DNA of 64,000 nucleotides from an uncultured Alloprevotella sp. (GTDB taxonomy: Bacteria > Bacteroidota > Bacteroidia > Bacteroidales > Bacteroidaceae), in the NCBI GenBank assembly GCA_944320745.1, contig CALUIN010000039.1:1-64000 (forward strand). Reading direction: 5' to 3'. The translations under genes were made by a program, and so were the position numbers. The notes beneath the pieces were generated by a model, which worked only from the letters and a program-made list of their open reading frames with translations, was not told where the DNA came from and made no database searches. Of this stretch, positions 35,277 to 43,635 are shown piece by piece. Position 1 is the first letter of the stretch; each line of letters starts with the position of its first letter.

Positions 35277-36530
35277 ATGGAAAGAAAGAAGGAATTAGAA
35301 GCTCTCGCGGCCGAGTTTGAGCGGAAATGGCGCACCACGCGCCTGCCGGACATGGACGCCTACGACTTGTTGGACCTGATGGATTACTATTCGCGTGCCG
35401 GCATGGACTTCGAGGCAGAGCTCTGCCGCAGAGCGGCCGAGCAGCATGACGCGGACAACCCTGAGGTCATACTGACGCGGGCCCACTGGGCCGCCGACGA
35501 CGGCGACTGGGCCACGGCGCGCAAGGAGCGTGTGCGGGCCATGCCGTCGCGCTACGACGGCTTGCTGTTCGACGTGGAGTTTTGCGTCCGTTCTGCCGAC
35601 CTGTCGCGGGCGGACCAGCTGATACGTCAGTCGCTCCCCTCTGTCCAGGACTTGCCGGAGTACGACTTTCTGTTCGACAGTGCAGCCTTGCTGCGTGACT
35701 TCGGCTACGTTTTCTACGCCCTGAAGTGGCTGGCCCGTATCCCGCGTGACTACACGGACTATGCGCAGGTGCAGGCACTTATGACGGAGTGCTACAGCCT
35801 GTCCTGCCAATACGCGGAGGCGAAGAAGCTGCTCAACGAACAGCTCGACGCCAATCCGTTCGACCAGGAACTGTGGAAACAGCTTGCGGCCACCAGTATG
35901 CGGTCCGGCGACTACTCGGCCGCCGTCGACGCGTGCGAATATGCCCTGGCCATAGGTCCTTGCGAGGAGGCGCTGCAGGTGCGTAACTTTATACAGAGTG
36001 CGGAGCGGGACGAGCTGGAGACGGTGGTGTCCCTGGCAGCGTCCGTGCAGGACTATCTCACGTGCGAGGACTGCGGCGACTGGCTCTTCCTGCAAGGGCA
36101 GTATGAGCGGGCCATACCCTGTTATTCCAACGCTGGCGCGTTCTGCCCCCGCGGCCACCGTGACCGGGAGCGGATTGTGGTCCGTCTGGCTTTGTGCCAG
36201 ATTGCCGCGGGCCGCTTTGCCGACGCCTATACTCAGCTGCTGTCGCTCCCGGCATTGGGGGGCGACCATGCCGGGGATTTTCTTGAGGCGGCGCAGTCGT
36301 TCTTCGAAGCCGGACAGGCAGACTATGCCCTGTCCCTGCTGAGATTCGTCGTGGACAATCACGAAATGTGCGGTCCGCGTGTAGCACAAGCTGCCGCGCT
36401 GCTGTCGCACTATGCCTGCTACGAGCCGGCGCTCACCGTCTGGACATACATCTGCGCACATGCGGCGGCCGTTCCGCATTCCTATAAGCCCATGTTGGAC
36501 GAGGCTAAGGCCCGTTTGAACTTGCCTTAG
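35277..36530 (+). CDS. TPR-like helical repeat protein, function unknown
   Basis: 417 residues from ATG at 35277 (MERKKELEALAAEFERKWR); the frame is open further upstream across the glnS terminator but without support. No signal peptide. Successive helical pairs with TPR-like spacing can be seen, for example EVILTRAHWAADDGDWATAR and LWKQLAATSMRSGDYSAAVD. The last residues (EAKARLNLP) and the TAG stop are encoded by units of repeat array F. A weak TACCTTTC element lies at 35207-35214. Partner unknown. Confidence 0.7.
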   Translation: MERKKELEALAAEFERKWRTTRLPDMDAYDLLDLMDYYSRAGMDFEAELCRRAAEQHDADNPEVILTRAHWAADDGDWATARKERVRAMPSRYDGLLFDVEFCVRSADLSRADQLIRQSLPSVQDLPEYDFLFDSAALLRDFGYVFYALKWLARIPRDYTDYAQVQALMTECYSLSCQYAEAKKLLNEQLDANPFDQELWKQLAATSMRSGDYSAAVDACEYALAIGPCEEALQVRNFIQSAERDELETVVSLAASVQDYLTCEDCGDWLFLQGQYERAIPCYSNAGAFCPRGHRDRERIVVRLALCQIAAGRFADAYTQLLSLPALGGDHAGDFLEAAQSFFEAGQADYALSLLRFVVDNHEMCGPRVAQAAALLSHYACYEPALTVWTYICAHAAAVPHSYKPMLDEAKARLNLP

Positions 36531-36564
36531 CCCCGTGCCGCCTGGCCTTAGGGGAATAAAAAAT
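36502..36564. repeat. 21-bp repeat array (locus F) overlapping a coding 3' end
   Basis: Units start at 36502 (AGGCTAAGGCCCGTTTG), 36523 (TGCCTTAGCCCCGTG, inverted) and a decayed third at 36544 (GGCCTTAGGGG). The first and part of the second are translated as the C-terminus of the TPR-like protein; unit 2 supplies its TAG stop. The third runs into the terminator at 36558. Confidence 0.85.
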
Positions 36565-36607
36565 CCCTTACTGCTCGCCCGTGACGGGTGGCGGTAAGGG
36601 ATTTTTT
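36558..36607. terminator. Bidirectional intrinsic terminator
   Basis: Perfect 14-bp arms AAAAAATCCCTTAC/GTAAGGGATTTTTT (36558-36571 with 36594-36607) around a GC-rich, self-complementary loop. It serves the TPR-like gene on plus and the sugar operon on minus. Confidence 0.92.
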
Positions 36608-36633
36608 CATGCCTGTCCGTGAGCTTGGCCGGC

Positions 36634-37440
36634 TCAGGATGTGCGGCGCATGTAGCGGATGCCTTCGCTCAGGTGGCACATCATGGGCCAGAAGTGGCAG
36701 AGGTGGCTCGAGGCGGACTTGAGTGCGAACTGAAAGCAAAGCCACCAGGCCCGTTGTCCGTGCAGGTAGTAGGTGAAAGCCCCCCGGCTGCGTTGCACGC
36801 CGGCGTCGACGTAGATGAGCGACTTCTTGAGCATGGTCGACGTCTCTACCGTCTTGATGGGGAAATATCGCATTTTCAGCTTGGCCCGCAGCGCGTCCAC
36901 CAGCCATATTTCCTCCTCGCCGCAGGTGAGAAACTTCGTGCCCAGTCCGAAGCGCTCGTCGAAGCGGACGATGCCCTGCACGCTGGACCGGCGGCACACC
37001 ATTTCTATGGTCGAGATGGAGTACTGCTGGGGTATGCGCAGGATGTCGAACTCCTCGTCCGGATAATCCTTCAGGGATTTGCCCGTATAGGTGCTGGCAC
37101 GGAAGAAGGCCGCGTCCAGTTCCGGATGCTCCTTGAAGATGCTGAACACGTGGTCTATGGCTTCCGGAAGGATGTGCGTGTCGTCGTCCGCAAACATGAC
37201 CAGGTCGGCTGTAGCCTTTTCCATGGCCAGGTTGCGGTTGGCCGAGAGGCCTTGCCCATGGTACTTGTACAGCCGGACATCGGGCCTGTCCTTGATTTTT
37301 CCGGGAATCAGGTCCAAGTAGCGCTCGTCGGTGTACTGGTAGGAGATGACGTAGCGCACGTCCTCTCGCGGCGGCAAAAGCAGGTCGTCGGTGCGGACGA
37401 TGCCTTTGTTCAAGGAACAGATGAGAATGTCTAATGTCAT
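36634..37440 (-). CDS. Family 2 glycosyltransferase
   Basis: 268 residues, no signal peptide. The GT-A fold begins [13 protein letters not shown], and the donor/metal site is [15 protein letters not shown] near 84-98 (a DxD-type DDD). A later acidic motif [15 protein letters not shown] corresponds to the acceptor-base region. It overlaps the upstream aminotransferase gene by 4 nt. In this operon it probably transfers the amino-deoxy sugar, or a neighbouring residue, onto a surface glycan. Donor unknown. Last gene before a bidirectional terminator. Confidence 0.85.
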   Translation of the reverse strand: MTLDILICSLNKGIVRTDDLLLPPREDVRYVISYQYTDERYLDLIPGKIKDRPDVRLYKYHGQGLSANRNLAMEKATADLVMFADDDTHILPEAIDHVFSIFKEHPELDAAFFRASTYTGKSLKDYPDEEFDILRIPQQYSISTIEMVCRRSSVQGIVRFDERFGLGTKFLTCGEEEIWLVDALRAKLKMRYFPIKTVETSTMLKKSLIYVDAGVQRSRGAFTYYLHGQRAWWLCFQFALKSASSHLCHFWPMMCHLSEGIRYMRRTS

Positions 37441-38540
37441 AGGCTGAAATGATTTAGGGTTGTGGCCACGTAGTCCGCTTCCTCGTCCGTCAGGACGGGG
37501 CTCATGGGCAGGCTGAGCTCTTCGGCCGCCGCCTGCTCGGCGTGAGGAAACGACAGGGCGTGGTACGAGGCGTAGGCCGCCTGCCGGTGCAGGGGTAGCG
37601 GATAATGAATCAGCGTCCCGATGCCGGCCCGGGACAGATAGGATTGCAGCTCGGCGCGCCGAGGCGTTCGGATGGGGTAAATGTGGAATACGCTGGCGTC
37701 CGCGTCTCCGGCATAGGGCAGCCGGATGTCCGGATGGCGTATGGACTCGGCATAGATGCGGGCAATCGCCTGCCGGCGGCGGTTGTCGCGGTCGAGGGCG
37801 GGCAGCTTCACCCGCAGGCAGGCGGCCTGCAGCTCGTCCAGCCGGCTATTTGCGCCCAGGACTTCGTGGTAGTACTTTTTTCGCGCGCCGTAGTTTCCCA
37901 GCATGCGTATCAGTCCGGCCAGCGCCTCGTCGTCGGTGGTGACGGCTCCGGCATCGCCGAGGGCGCCCAGGTTCTTGCCAGGGTAAAAGCTGAAAGCCGC
38001 CGCGTCGCCCCAGCTCCCGGCCTTGCGGCCGTCCAGCGTGGCGCCGTGAGCTTGTGCCGCGTCCTCCACGACTTTCAGCCCGCGGCGGCGGGCCAGTGCC
38101 AGCAAGGCCGGCATGTCCGCCATGTGGCCGTAGAGGTGGACGGGCAGCAGCGCGCAGGTATGTGGCGTCACCAGGCTTTCGGCCTTCCGGACATCAAGGG
38201 TGAAGTTCTCGTCCACGTCGCAGAATACTGGCGTCAATCCGGCGCGGTTCACGGCTTCGGCCGTCGCGATAAATGTGAAGGCCGGGACGATAACTTCCGC
38301 GCCGTCGCTCCAGCACTCCTTAAGTTTCATGGCCTGGAGAATGAGGGTCAGTGCGTCCAGCCCGTTGGCAGTGCCGACGCAGCAGGCCGTGCCGACGTAT
38401 CGGGAGAACTCCTGCTCGAAGGCCTGGCACTGCGTGCCGTATATGTACCAGCCGGAGTGCAGCACGTCGCGTCCGGCGACGGCAAGGGCGGATGCGAACC
38501 GTGCATTGACGGCCTTCAGGTCCAGGAAGGGTACGTTCAT
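37437..38540 (-). CDS. DegT/DnrJ/EryC1-type sugar aminotransferase (FdtB/QdtB-like)
   Basis: 367 residues. A PLP-dependent aminotransferase with the cofactor Lys at K189 ([17 protein letters not shown]) and D160 ([10 protein letters not shown]). The N-terminus ([15 protein letters not shown]) resembles FdtB/QdtB enzymes that aminate dTDP-3-keto-6-deoxy-hexoses at C3. It starts within the last 4 nt of the GNAT gene upstream. Together with the FdtA-like isomerase this gives dTDP-3-amino-3,6-dideoxyhexose (fucose or quinovose type). Confidence 0.87.
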   Translation of the reverse strand: MNVPFLDLKAVNARFASALAVAGRDVLHSGWYIYGTQCQAFEQEFSRYVGTACCVGTANGLDALTLILQAMKLKECWSDGAEVIVPAFTFIATAEAVNRAGLTPVFCDVDENFTLDVRKAESLVTPHTCALLPVHLYGHMADMPALLALARRRGLKVVEDAAQAHGATLDGRKAGSWGDAAAFSFYPGKNLGALGDAGAVTTDDEALAGLIRMLGNYGARKKYYHEVLGANSRLDELQAACLRVKLPALDRDNRRRQAIARIYAESIRHPDIRLPYAGDADASVFHIYPIRTPRRAELQSYLSRAGIGTLIHYPLPLHRQAAYASYHALSFPHAEQAAAEELSLPMSPVLTDEEADYVATTLNHFSL

Positions 38541-39502
38541 AATGTCATGAGTTTGGGAATTTCCGCTTCATACGTATCGTAGCAGATGGCCCGTCCGCCG
38601 AAGCCTTCTTTTTGGTAAGCCAGCCCTTCGTTGAGGAAGCGTCCTCCGTCCTCCGTCGATATGCCGAAGTCGAGGAAGCGCAGTCCGGCGTCGCGTGCCA
38701 GTCCGATCAGGCGGGCCATGAGCCAGTCGAGCGCCCGGCGGCGGCGGCCCTCGTCACCGGCCTCCATGTATTGCACGTGAAACGTAGTCTCTGTGATAAA
38801 AGCCAGGCATCCGGCGACCACTCGCCCTTGGTCCGTGGCTGTGAAGAGGCGGATGCTGTCTGGGAACCGCCGGCTCAGCAAAGAGATTTCGGCGAGCGTG
38901 TGCACGGGGTGCGTATGGTGCCGGCTGGACAGAACGTCGTCCACGATTGCCCAGAAGTCGCGCAGCAGCGTGGCGTTGCCCGTTTCCAGCGTCAGTCCTT
39001 CGCAGGCTTTTTTCTTCGTCTTCCTGTGCCAGAGCGCCTGCGCTAACGGGCTGTTCAGGAGAATCGTGCTGGAGACGGTGCGCTCCGTCAGGACGGCTTG
39101 GGCCCGGAACAGCCAGTACAGGTCTTCCTCGGCGGGGTACGTGTGGTAGATGGCGGGGACGGGTTTATAGGCCAGACGTTCGTAGCCTTGTGCTGCGTAG
39201 TGCTCGGCTGCGGCGACGAACGCGTCGCGCACGTCCGTGAGCGTGGCTGTCTGGGAGAGGAGCAGGCCGCCGTAGGTCAGTCCGCCGTGCGACTGGACGA
39301 GTTTCTGCTCCGGCTTTAGGTTGGCCGGCAGGACCGCGGTCAGCTGATCGTTGGCCGTATAGAATAGCAGCGATCCGTCTTTGAAGCGGTCGCTGTGGTA
39401 GTCCATGAAGTTGCGGTCCAGCAGGAACGTCCCGTTGCGCGAAGTCCGAACGAACGCGTTCCAGGCCGGTGCAAGTTCCGGGGTATAGGGCAGTGCTTTC
39501 AT
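38537..39502 (-). CDS. GNAT/FemAB-like N-acyltransferase of the amino-sugar operon
   Basis: 321 residues, soluble. The C-terminal half resembles GNAT/FemAB proteins ([20 protein letters not shown], then [20 protein letters not shown] and [19 protein letters not shown]). The N-terminal half ([20 protein letters not shown]) forms the paired FemAB-like domain. It overlaps neighbours by 4 nt on both sides. The usual acetyltransferase for Fuc3NAc/Qui3NAc (FdtC/QdtC) is a left-handed beta-helix protein; this is a different fold, so its acceptor may be the amino sugar or something else. Confidence 0.75.
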   Translation of the reverse strand: MKALPYTPELAPAWNAFVRTSRNGTFLLDRNFMDYHSDRFKDGSLLFYTANDQLTAVLPANLKPEQKLVQSHGGLTYGGLLLSQTATLTDVRDAFVAAAEHYAAQGYERLAYKPVPAIYHTYPAEEDLYWLFRAQAVLTERTVSSTILLNSPLAQALWHRKTKKKACEGLTLETGNATLLRDFWAIVDDVLSSRHHTHPVHTLAEISLLSRRFPDSIRLFTATDQGRVVAGCLAFITETTFHVQYMEAGDEGRRRRALDWLMARLIGLARDAGLRFLDFGISTEDGGRFLNEGLAYQKEGFGGRAICYDTYEAEIPKLMTL

Positions 39503-39927
39503 GGCTTTGTCTCCTTATAGAAATCCGCCAGGCTGTTGATGTAGCCCTCGCGCTCGTAGGGATGGGATGCCAGGCAAAGGCAGATGCAGTCCGGCGTGAA
39601 GTCGGAGAAGCTGCACCAGGTCATTGCGGGAATAAACAGTCCCTGCGTGGGGCTGTTCAGAGAAAAGTCCCGCGCGCTCGTCGCGTTCGCGACGTGAGCC
39701 TTCAGGCTTCCGCTCAGTGCGATCAATACTTCGGCGCAGGTGCGGTGGGCGTGACTTCCCCTAGTCTGTCCGGCGGGCACGTTCCGAATCCAGAATACGC
39801 GGCGTACGGGGAACGGAAAGTGAAGATTGTCCGTTTCGGCAACGCCGAGAGCGCCCCGTCCGTCTTGGTATTCGGGCAGAGTAAACAGACCGAAGTCTTT
39901 CCAGCCGTTGAGAGGAATCTGAGTCAT
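39499..39927 (-). CDS. dTDP-4-oxo-6-deoxyhexose 3,4-ketoisomerase (FdtA/QdtA/WxcM-like cupin)
   Basis: 142 residues, a single cupin. Catalytic His59 and His61 lie in RGSHAHRTCAEVLIALSG, and YINSLADFY ends the domain as in FdtA/QdtA. It shifts the keto group of dTDP-4-oxo-6-deoxyglucose from C4 to C3, making the substrate for the aminotransferase two genes on. First gene of a four-gene operon with 4-nt ATGA overlaps throughout; a -7 element is 34 bp upstream. Product stereochemistry (FdtA versus QdtA) cannot be told from sequence here. Confidence 0.87.
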   Translation of the reverse strand: MTQIPLNGWKDFGLFTLPEYQDGRGALGVAETDNLHFPFPVRRVFWIRNVPAGQTRGSHAHRTCAEVLIALSGSLKAHVANATSARDFSLNSPTQGLFIPAMTWCSFSDFTPDCICLCLASHPYEREGYINSLADFYKETKP

Positions 39928-39960
39928 AGCTTTTACATCATCGCCGAAAGTTCAGGCATA

Positions 39961-39968
39961 CAAAGTTA
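39961..39968 (-). promoter_or_regulatory. Promoter -7 element (TAACTTTG) for the amino-sugar operon
   Basis: Exact minus-strand match 34 bp upstream of the ketoisomerase start. Confidence 0.6.
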
Positions 39969-40001
39969 GTAAACATCTGTGAATTTCTATGCTGCCAGTC
40001 C

Positions 40002-40034
40002 AAAAAAATCCGCCTCGCGGGATGCGGGGCGGAT
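40002..40034 (-). terminator. Intrinsic terminator after the DUF3256 gene
   Basis: Stem ATCCGCC/GGCGGAT (40008-40014 with 40028-40034) plus a G-U pair; the A run 40002-40008 gives the U tract on minus. Confidence 0.75.
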
Positions 40035-40057
40035 GGTAAGGCCGGCCTGTCCTTCGC

Positions 40058-40705
40058 TCAAGGCCGTGTACGGACTATAAATTGCGCTGCCGGGCCGGTC
40101 ACCGGCTTCAGGCAGCGGCGCGCATCGTCGCGGTCTTCTATGCTGAGGCCCTCGACGGACAGGCTGAACGTGAGCTGCGGCTGATGTTGCGCATCGTGTT
40201 CCCAATGGATTTCCACCGGCGACTCTTGGAGCAGTTCGCGCAGTGAGGTCCGTCGTGCGGCGGTCAGACTGTCTGCCTCCGGTTTCCAGAAATCGGAAAA
40301 GTCCGGCATTCGGAGACGGAGCGACGTGTCGCGCTCCCAAGTCTTGGAGTAGCAGCGCACGGTGCTGCCGGTGGCGGGAGTGCTCACGGAGTGAATGCAG
40401 ACGAACAGAGTGTCTCCGTCAAGCGTCAGCCGCTGGAGTTCCCACTCGCTCACGTCGGTCAGGCGGATGCGCAAGTAGTTGTCGTCCTTTTCCGTTAGGT
40501 AGGACGCTCCGCCGAATATGTTCTCGCCTTTCGCCTCCATTTGGCTGTTGTAGAGGTCGAGCATGTCCAGTCGAGGATTGCGTTCCAGGAGCGGCAGTTC
40601 CGATTCCGGTACGCTGACCAGTACGGAGTCCATGCTTTGCGCCCGGGCCTGCCCGGAAAACAGACAGGCGAGAGCGGCGCTGAGGTAAAGAGCTGTTCTT
40701 TTCAT
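40058..40705 (-). CDS. DUF3256 family protein, exported
   Basis: 215 residues from ATG at 40705; the open frame extends 170 codons further but is an antisense shadow of the lipid kinase gene. Signal peptide MKRTALYLSAALACLFSGQARA. The mature protein has ERNPRLDMLDLYNSQMEAKG and YLTEKDDNYLRIRLTDVSEW, typical of DUF3256, a Bacteroidales periplasmic family without known function. Last gene of the miaA-lipid kinase-DUF3256 operon, 32 bp after the kinase. Confidence 0.82.
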   Translation of the reverse strand: MKRTALYLSAALACLFSGQARAQSMDSVLVSVPESELPLLERNPRLDMLDLYNSQMEAKGENIFGGASYLTEKDDNYLRIRLTDVSEWELQRLTLDGDTLFVCIHSVSTPATGSTVRCYSKTWERDTSLRLRMPDFSDFWKPEADSLTAARRTSLRELLQESPVEIHWEHDAQHQPQLTFSLSVEGLSIEDRDDARRCLKPVTGPAAQFIVRTRP

Positions 40706-40737
40706 AAGTATTGGTGTGAGGGCGCGAAGCTTTGCGC

Positions 40738-41706
40738 TTACGGGATGAGGAAGGGAATCTCCTCGGGCAATATGTCCACGGTCATGCGTTCGGCGTGGAG
40801 CGGGCAAAAGCGTCCGTCCAGGCTGAAGCCGGCATGGTCCAGCGACAGGATTTCGATATGCTTGCTGCGCCAGACCGCTATGCCTTTGTGGCTGAGAAAG
40901 CGGCCGGTGAAGAGCAGCCATAGCCCGTGCAGCAATTGCGTGAATTGAGGGGGCGAGACCAGGCTGATGTCCAGCTGTCCATTGTAGGGGACGGCGCTGG
41001 GCGTCTGGCCGTAGCCGCGTGCCGAACCGATGCAGAGGGCCATGGTCCGACGGCTGAAATGGTCGCCGCCGGTGGCGAACTCGATGTGGAAGCTCATTCG
41101 TTGGAAGATGAGGAGAAAAGCCGACAGCAGGTAAGACAGCGTACGCAGTCCCAGGAAACTGCGCGTCCAGTGGCGGAGGTTTATAATGGATGCCGCGACG
41201 CCGACGTTTACGCAATTCAGGAAATAGAGCGGGCCGTTATCCGCTGCGTCGGGGACGTAGGGCCGTGCGCGGCCCACGTCGATACGGCGGACGCGGCGCT
41301 GGAGCAGCTGGTCGACGGTGTGCCGGTAGTCCGAGGCGGAAAATCCCCAGAACCGCGCGAAGTCGTTCGCGAAGCCCATAGGTATGACGCCCAGGGCGGG
41401 ATGCTCTCCTGAGGGCGACGGCGTATTCATGATGCCGTTGATAGCATAGTTTAGCGCCGCGTCGCCGCCGGCTATGATGATGGTGCGGTAGCCGCTGCGT
41501 GTCATCATGGCTGCCAGGCGCTCCACGTCCGCGGAGTTTTCGCTTTTCACGTAGTCGAATGCCGCGCCGCGCTGTTCCAGGTAGTGCAGGACGTGTTTCC
41601 ACCGTTTCCCCTTCCCAGGTTTCGGACTGTAGATTAATCCCAAGCGGTCCTTGCTTATGCCCTTCGCGCCCGTTGTCTCAGGCAGGTCATGCGTGGCTTG
41701 TTCCAT
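40738..41706 (-). CDS. Diacylglycerol/lipid kinase-like protein with altered GGDG motif
   Basis: 322 residues from the ATG at 41706; an alternative start 11 codons upstream would overlap miaA more. The DAGK catalytic fold is recognisable: LIYSPKPGKGKRW, then IIIAGGDAALNYAINGI (G80-G81-D82-A83) and GVIPMGFANDFARFWGF. The usual GGDGT-x-N-E reads GGDAA-L-N-Y here, so the glycine, threonine and acidic positions after the Asp differ. It overlaps the miaA 3' end by 20 nt. Likely inner-face membrane lipid phosphorylation, or a non-catalytic role. Confidence 0.8.
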   Translation of the reverse strand: MEQATHDLPETTGAKGISKDRLGLIYSPKPGKGKRWKHVLHYLEQRGAAFDYVKSENSADVERLAAMMTRSGYRTIIIAGGDAALNYAINGIMNTPSPSGEHPALGVIPMGFANDFARFWGFSASDYRHTVDQLLQRRVRRIDVGRARPYVPDAADNGPLYFLNCVNVGVAASIINLRHWTRSFLGLRTLSYLLSAFLLIFQRMSFHIEFATGGDHFSRRTMALCIGSARGYGQTPSAVPYNGQLDISLVSPPQFTQLLHGLWLLFTGRFLSHKGIAVWRSKHIEILSLDHAGFSLDGRFCPLHAERMTVDILPEEIPFLIP

Positions 41707-42661
41707 GATGGTCTTCTTCAAGGTTGATTTCTTGTGCAAGTTCCGTAAGTCCGTTTTCTTCCAGGTATTGGCGCAGGTTCTCCGGTCTTTCCGGGGGCTG
41801 GCTGAGCCAGATGATGTCGACTCCCCGACGCTCCATACCGCGGAACCAGGTCATTTGTCTTTTGGCAAATTGATGGATAGCAATTTCCAGCTGGCGAAAC
41901 ATTTCGTCGTAGGGCAGTTGGCCCGTGGCGTAGAGCGTGAGGTATTTGTATTCCAGTCCGTAATAGATGAGGTCTGCCGCCGGAATGCCTTCGTTGAGCA
42001 GTGCGCGCACCTCGTCCACCATGCCGGCCTCCAACCGTTGGCGCAGCCGCTGCGAGATGCGGGCGCGGCGTGTCTCGCGGTCCACGGCGATGCCGAGCGT
42101 CAGGCTCCGCAGGGTGGGGAAGGGGCGCTCCTCCAAGGGCGTGCGGCGGTAGTAGTCTTCTATTTCTATGGCGCGGATGGCGCGTTGCGCTGTGTCCACG
42201 TCCGTTGTGTTGTGCAGGGTCTTGTACGACTTCAGGATTTCTGTCAGTTCTGCCAGGCTCTTTCCCTCCAGCCGGCGTCGCAGCTCCGGGTTTTGCGGTA
42301 CCGGACTGAGGCGGTAACCGCGCAGGACGCTCTCCAGGTAAAGCCCCGTCCCGCCGCATACCACAACGCGGCGGCCCCGGCGGCGGATGTCCTCGTAGGC
42401 CTGCAGGAAGTCGTGCTGATATTCGTAGACGTTGTACTTTGTGCCCGGTTCGGCGATGTCGATGAGATGGTAGGGCACGTGCCGTCCGCGGACGACGTAG
42501 TCCTCCAGATCCTTCCCCGTCCCCAAGTCCATGCGGCGGTACACCTGGCGGCTGTCCGCGCTGATGATTTCCGCGCCGATCGCATAGGCCAGTCGCGCGG
42601 CGAAGGCCGTCTTGCCCGAGGCCGTGGGGCCGAGGATGGTAATGAGGTCATAACCTTGCAT
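41687..42661 (-). CDS. miaA: tRNA dimethylallyltransferase
   Basis: 324 residues. P-loop GPTASGKTAFAAR near 11-23, followed by SADSRQVYRRMDLGTGK and VCGGTGLYLESVLRG. It adds dimethylallyl to N6 of A37 in tRNAs reading U-starting codons. First gene of miaA-lipid kinase-DUF3256. The -7 element ends only 5 nt before the ATG, so the message is probably leaderless. Confidence 0.95.
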   Translation of the reverse strand: MQGYDLITILGPTASGKTAFAARLAYAIGAEIISADSRQVYRRMDLGTGKDLEDYVVRGRHVPYHLIDIAEPGTKYNVYEYQHDFLQAYEDIRRRGRRVVVCGGTGLYLESVLRGYRLSPVPQNPELRRRLEGKSLAELTEILKSYKTLHNTTDVDTAQRAIRAIEIEDYYRRTPLEERPFPTLRSLTLGIAVDRETRRARISQRLRQRLEAGMVDEVRALLNEGIPAADLIYYGLEYKYLTLYATGQLPYDEMFRQLEIAIHQFAKRQMTWFRGMERRGVDIIWLSQPPERPENLRQYLEENGLTELAQEINLEEDHHGTSHA

Positions 42662-42666
42662 GTTTG

Positions 42667-42674
42667 CAAAGGTA
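42667..42674 (-). promoter_or_regulatory. Promoter -7 element (TACCTTTG) adjoining the miaA start
   Basis: Exact minus-strand match whose last base lies 5 nt upstream of the ATG; the predicted start of transcription falls at or near the initiation codon. Confidence 0.6.
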
Positions 42675-42807
42675 CGAAATTAGCATCAACCCGCCACCGC
42701 CTTTTTCCCTTTCCGCTCCAATTTTTTTGCGGAAGGAAGACGAAGGGCGGAAATCAGAGCGCCGGGCTGGAGGTAGACGTGGCGCGCGGCGCGTTTTGGC
42801 TGGGAAG

Positions 42808-43134
42808 CTACAGCGCGCAACTGTCCGGGCCGGCATAGTCCGGGCTCGCAGCCCCGTGATAGTCCGGATGGCGGCGTAGCCACACGGCAGCGTAGGAGCA
42901 GGTGGCCAGCGGCTTCATTCCCTGAGCGCGGGCGTAGTCGTAGGCCGCCTTGACCAGCGCGGCGGCAATGTCTCGCCCGCCGATTGCCGGCGGCACCCGG
43001 GTGTGGCGGATGTCCAGCCCGCCGTAGTGCAGGGTGTAGGTGGCGTAGGCTTCGTGTCCGTCCACGCGGGTCCAGAACCGCTTCGCCGCGGCATCGTGCA
43101 CGATGGCCGGGCCGGGAATAGAGGACGTGTCCAT
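42808..43134 (-). CDS. Small GNAT-type N-acetyltransferase (YjdJ/GCN5-related)
   Basis: 108 residues from ATG at 43134; a start 13 codons upstream (43173) is possible. The short single-domain form has YTLHYGGLDIRHTRVPPAIG, GRDIAAALVKAAYDYARAQG (acetyl-CoA loop and helix) and CSYAAVWLRRHPDY at the end. That ending is typical of the human NATD1/bacterial YjdJ-type family. Substrate unknown. It stands alone; the downstream 145 bp to miaA holds no clear terminator. Confidence 0.8.
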   Translation of the reverse strand: MDTSSIPGPAIVHDAAAKRFWTRVDGHEAYATYTLHYGGLDIRHTRVPPAIGGRDIAAALVKAAYDYARAQGMKPLATCSYAAVWLRRHPDYHGAASPDYAGPDSCAL

Positions 43135-43242
43135 GTGAAATGCTTTATATATTAATATAGGTGTACCCGCCATTAACAGGTGAAGGGCCGCTCCGCGCCA
43201 CGCGGGCGTGGGACGGGCTCACAGGAACATTTCGGGGCAGGA

Positions 43243-43614
43243 TCATTTCGAGAAATAGAGATTGATTACCGTCACCTCCTGGTTGTCCAGCTCCGGCGCC
43301 GAAGTCTGTACGAACTCCATCCGTTCCAGGTAATTGAAGTTAAAGCAGTAGGCCATCGTGCCGCCGTTCATGGCGATGAGGAAGGGACGCTCGAATTTTT
43401 CGATGTATGCGCCCGAGGTGTAACCTAAGGCGATGTGGTCCACGGGAGCCCCATTGCGGTAGAGGTTAGGAGCATAGACGTTTATGGCGAAGTAGTCCGT
43501 CTGTTGTATCTGCTGCATGGTCGCGTCGACATAGTCCATGTCGTCGTCGGAACAGGCCGTGACACCCGTGGCGAGGCAGCCCAAGAGCAGAAGGGAATAT
43601 AGAAGTTTGCGCAT
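43243..43614 (-). CDS. Small lipoprotein with SDDD surface-export signal (copy 2)
   Basis: 123 residues. Lipoprotein signal ends ATGVTACSDDDMDY: the lipidated Cys is followed by S-D-D-D, as in the Bacteroides surface lipoprotein export signal. The mature part is short and beta-rich, with FERPFLIAMNGGTMAYCFNF and NYLERMEF. It aligns with the next gene (same signal and charge pattern, F-N-x-N-Y-L-x-x-M block), so the two are probably a tandem duplication 21 bp apart. No known family recognised. Confidence 0.72.
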   Translation of the reverse strand: MRKLLYSLLLLGCLATGVTACSDDDMDYVDATMQQIQQTDYFAINVYAPNLYRNGAPVDHIALGYTSGAYIEKFERPFLIAMNGGTMAYCFNFNYLERMEFVQTSAPELDNQEVTVINLYFSK

Positions 43615-43635
43615 AGTCGTAAGTTTTGATGAGGG

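Noticed and set aside
32501..35353. 950-codon minus-strand frame
   Set aside because: Antisense shadow of recQ and glnS produced by high GC at third positions; no family similarity.
40058..41215. 385-codon version of the DUF3256 gene
   Set aside because: The upstream 170 codons are antisense-frame shadow inside the lipid kinase gene; a clear signal peptide begins at 40705.
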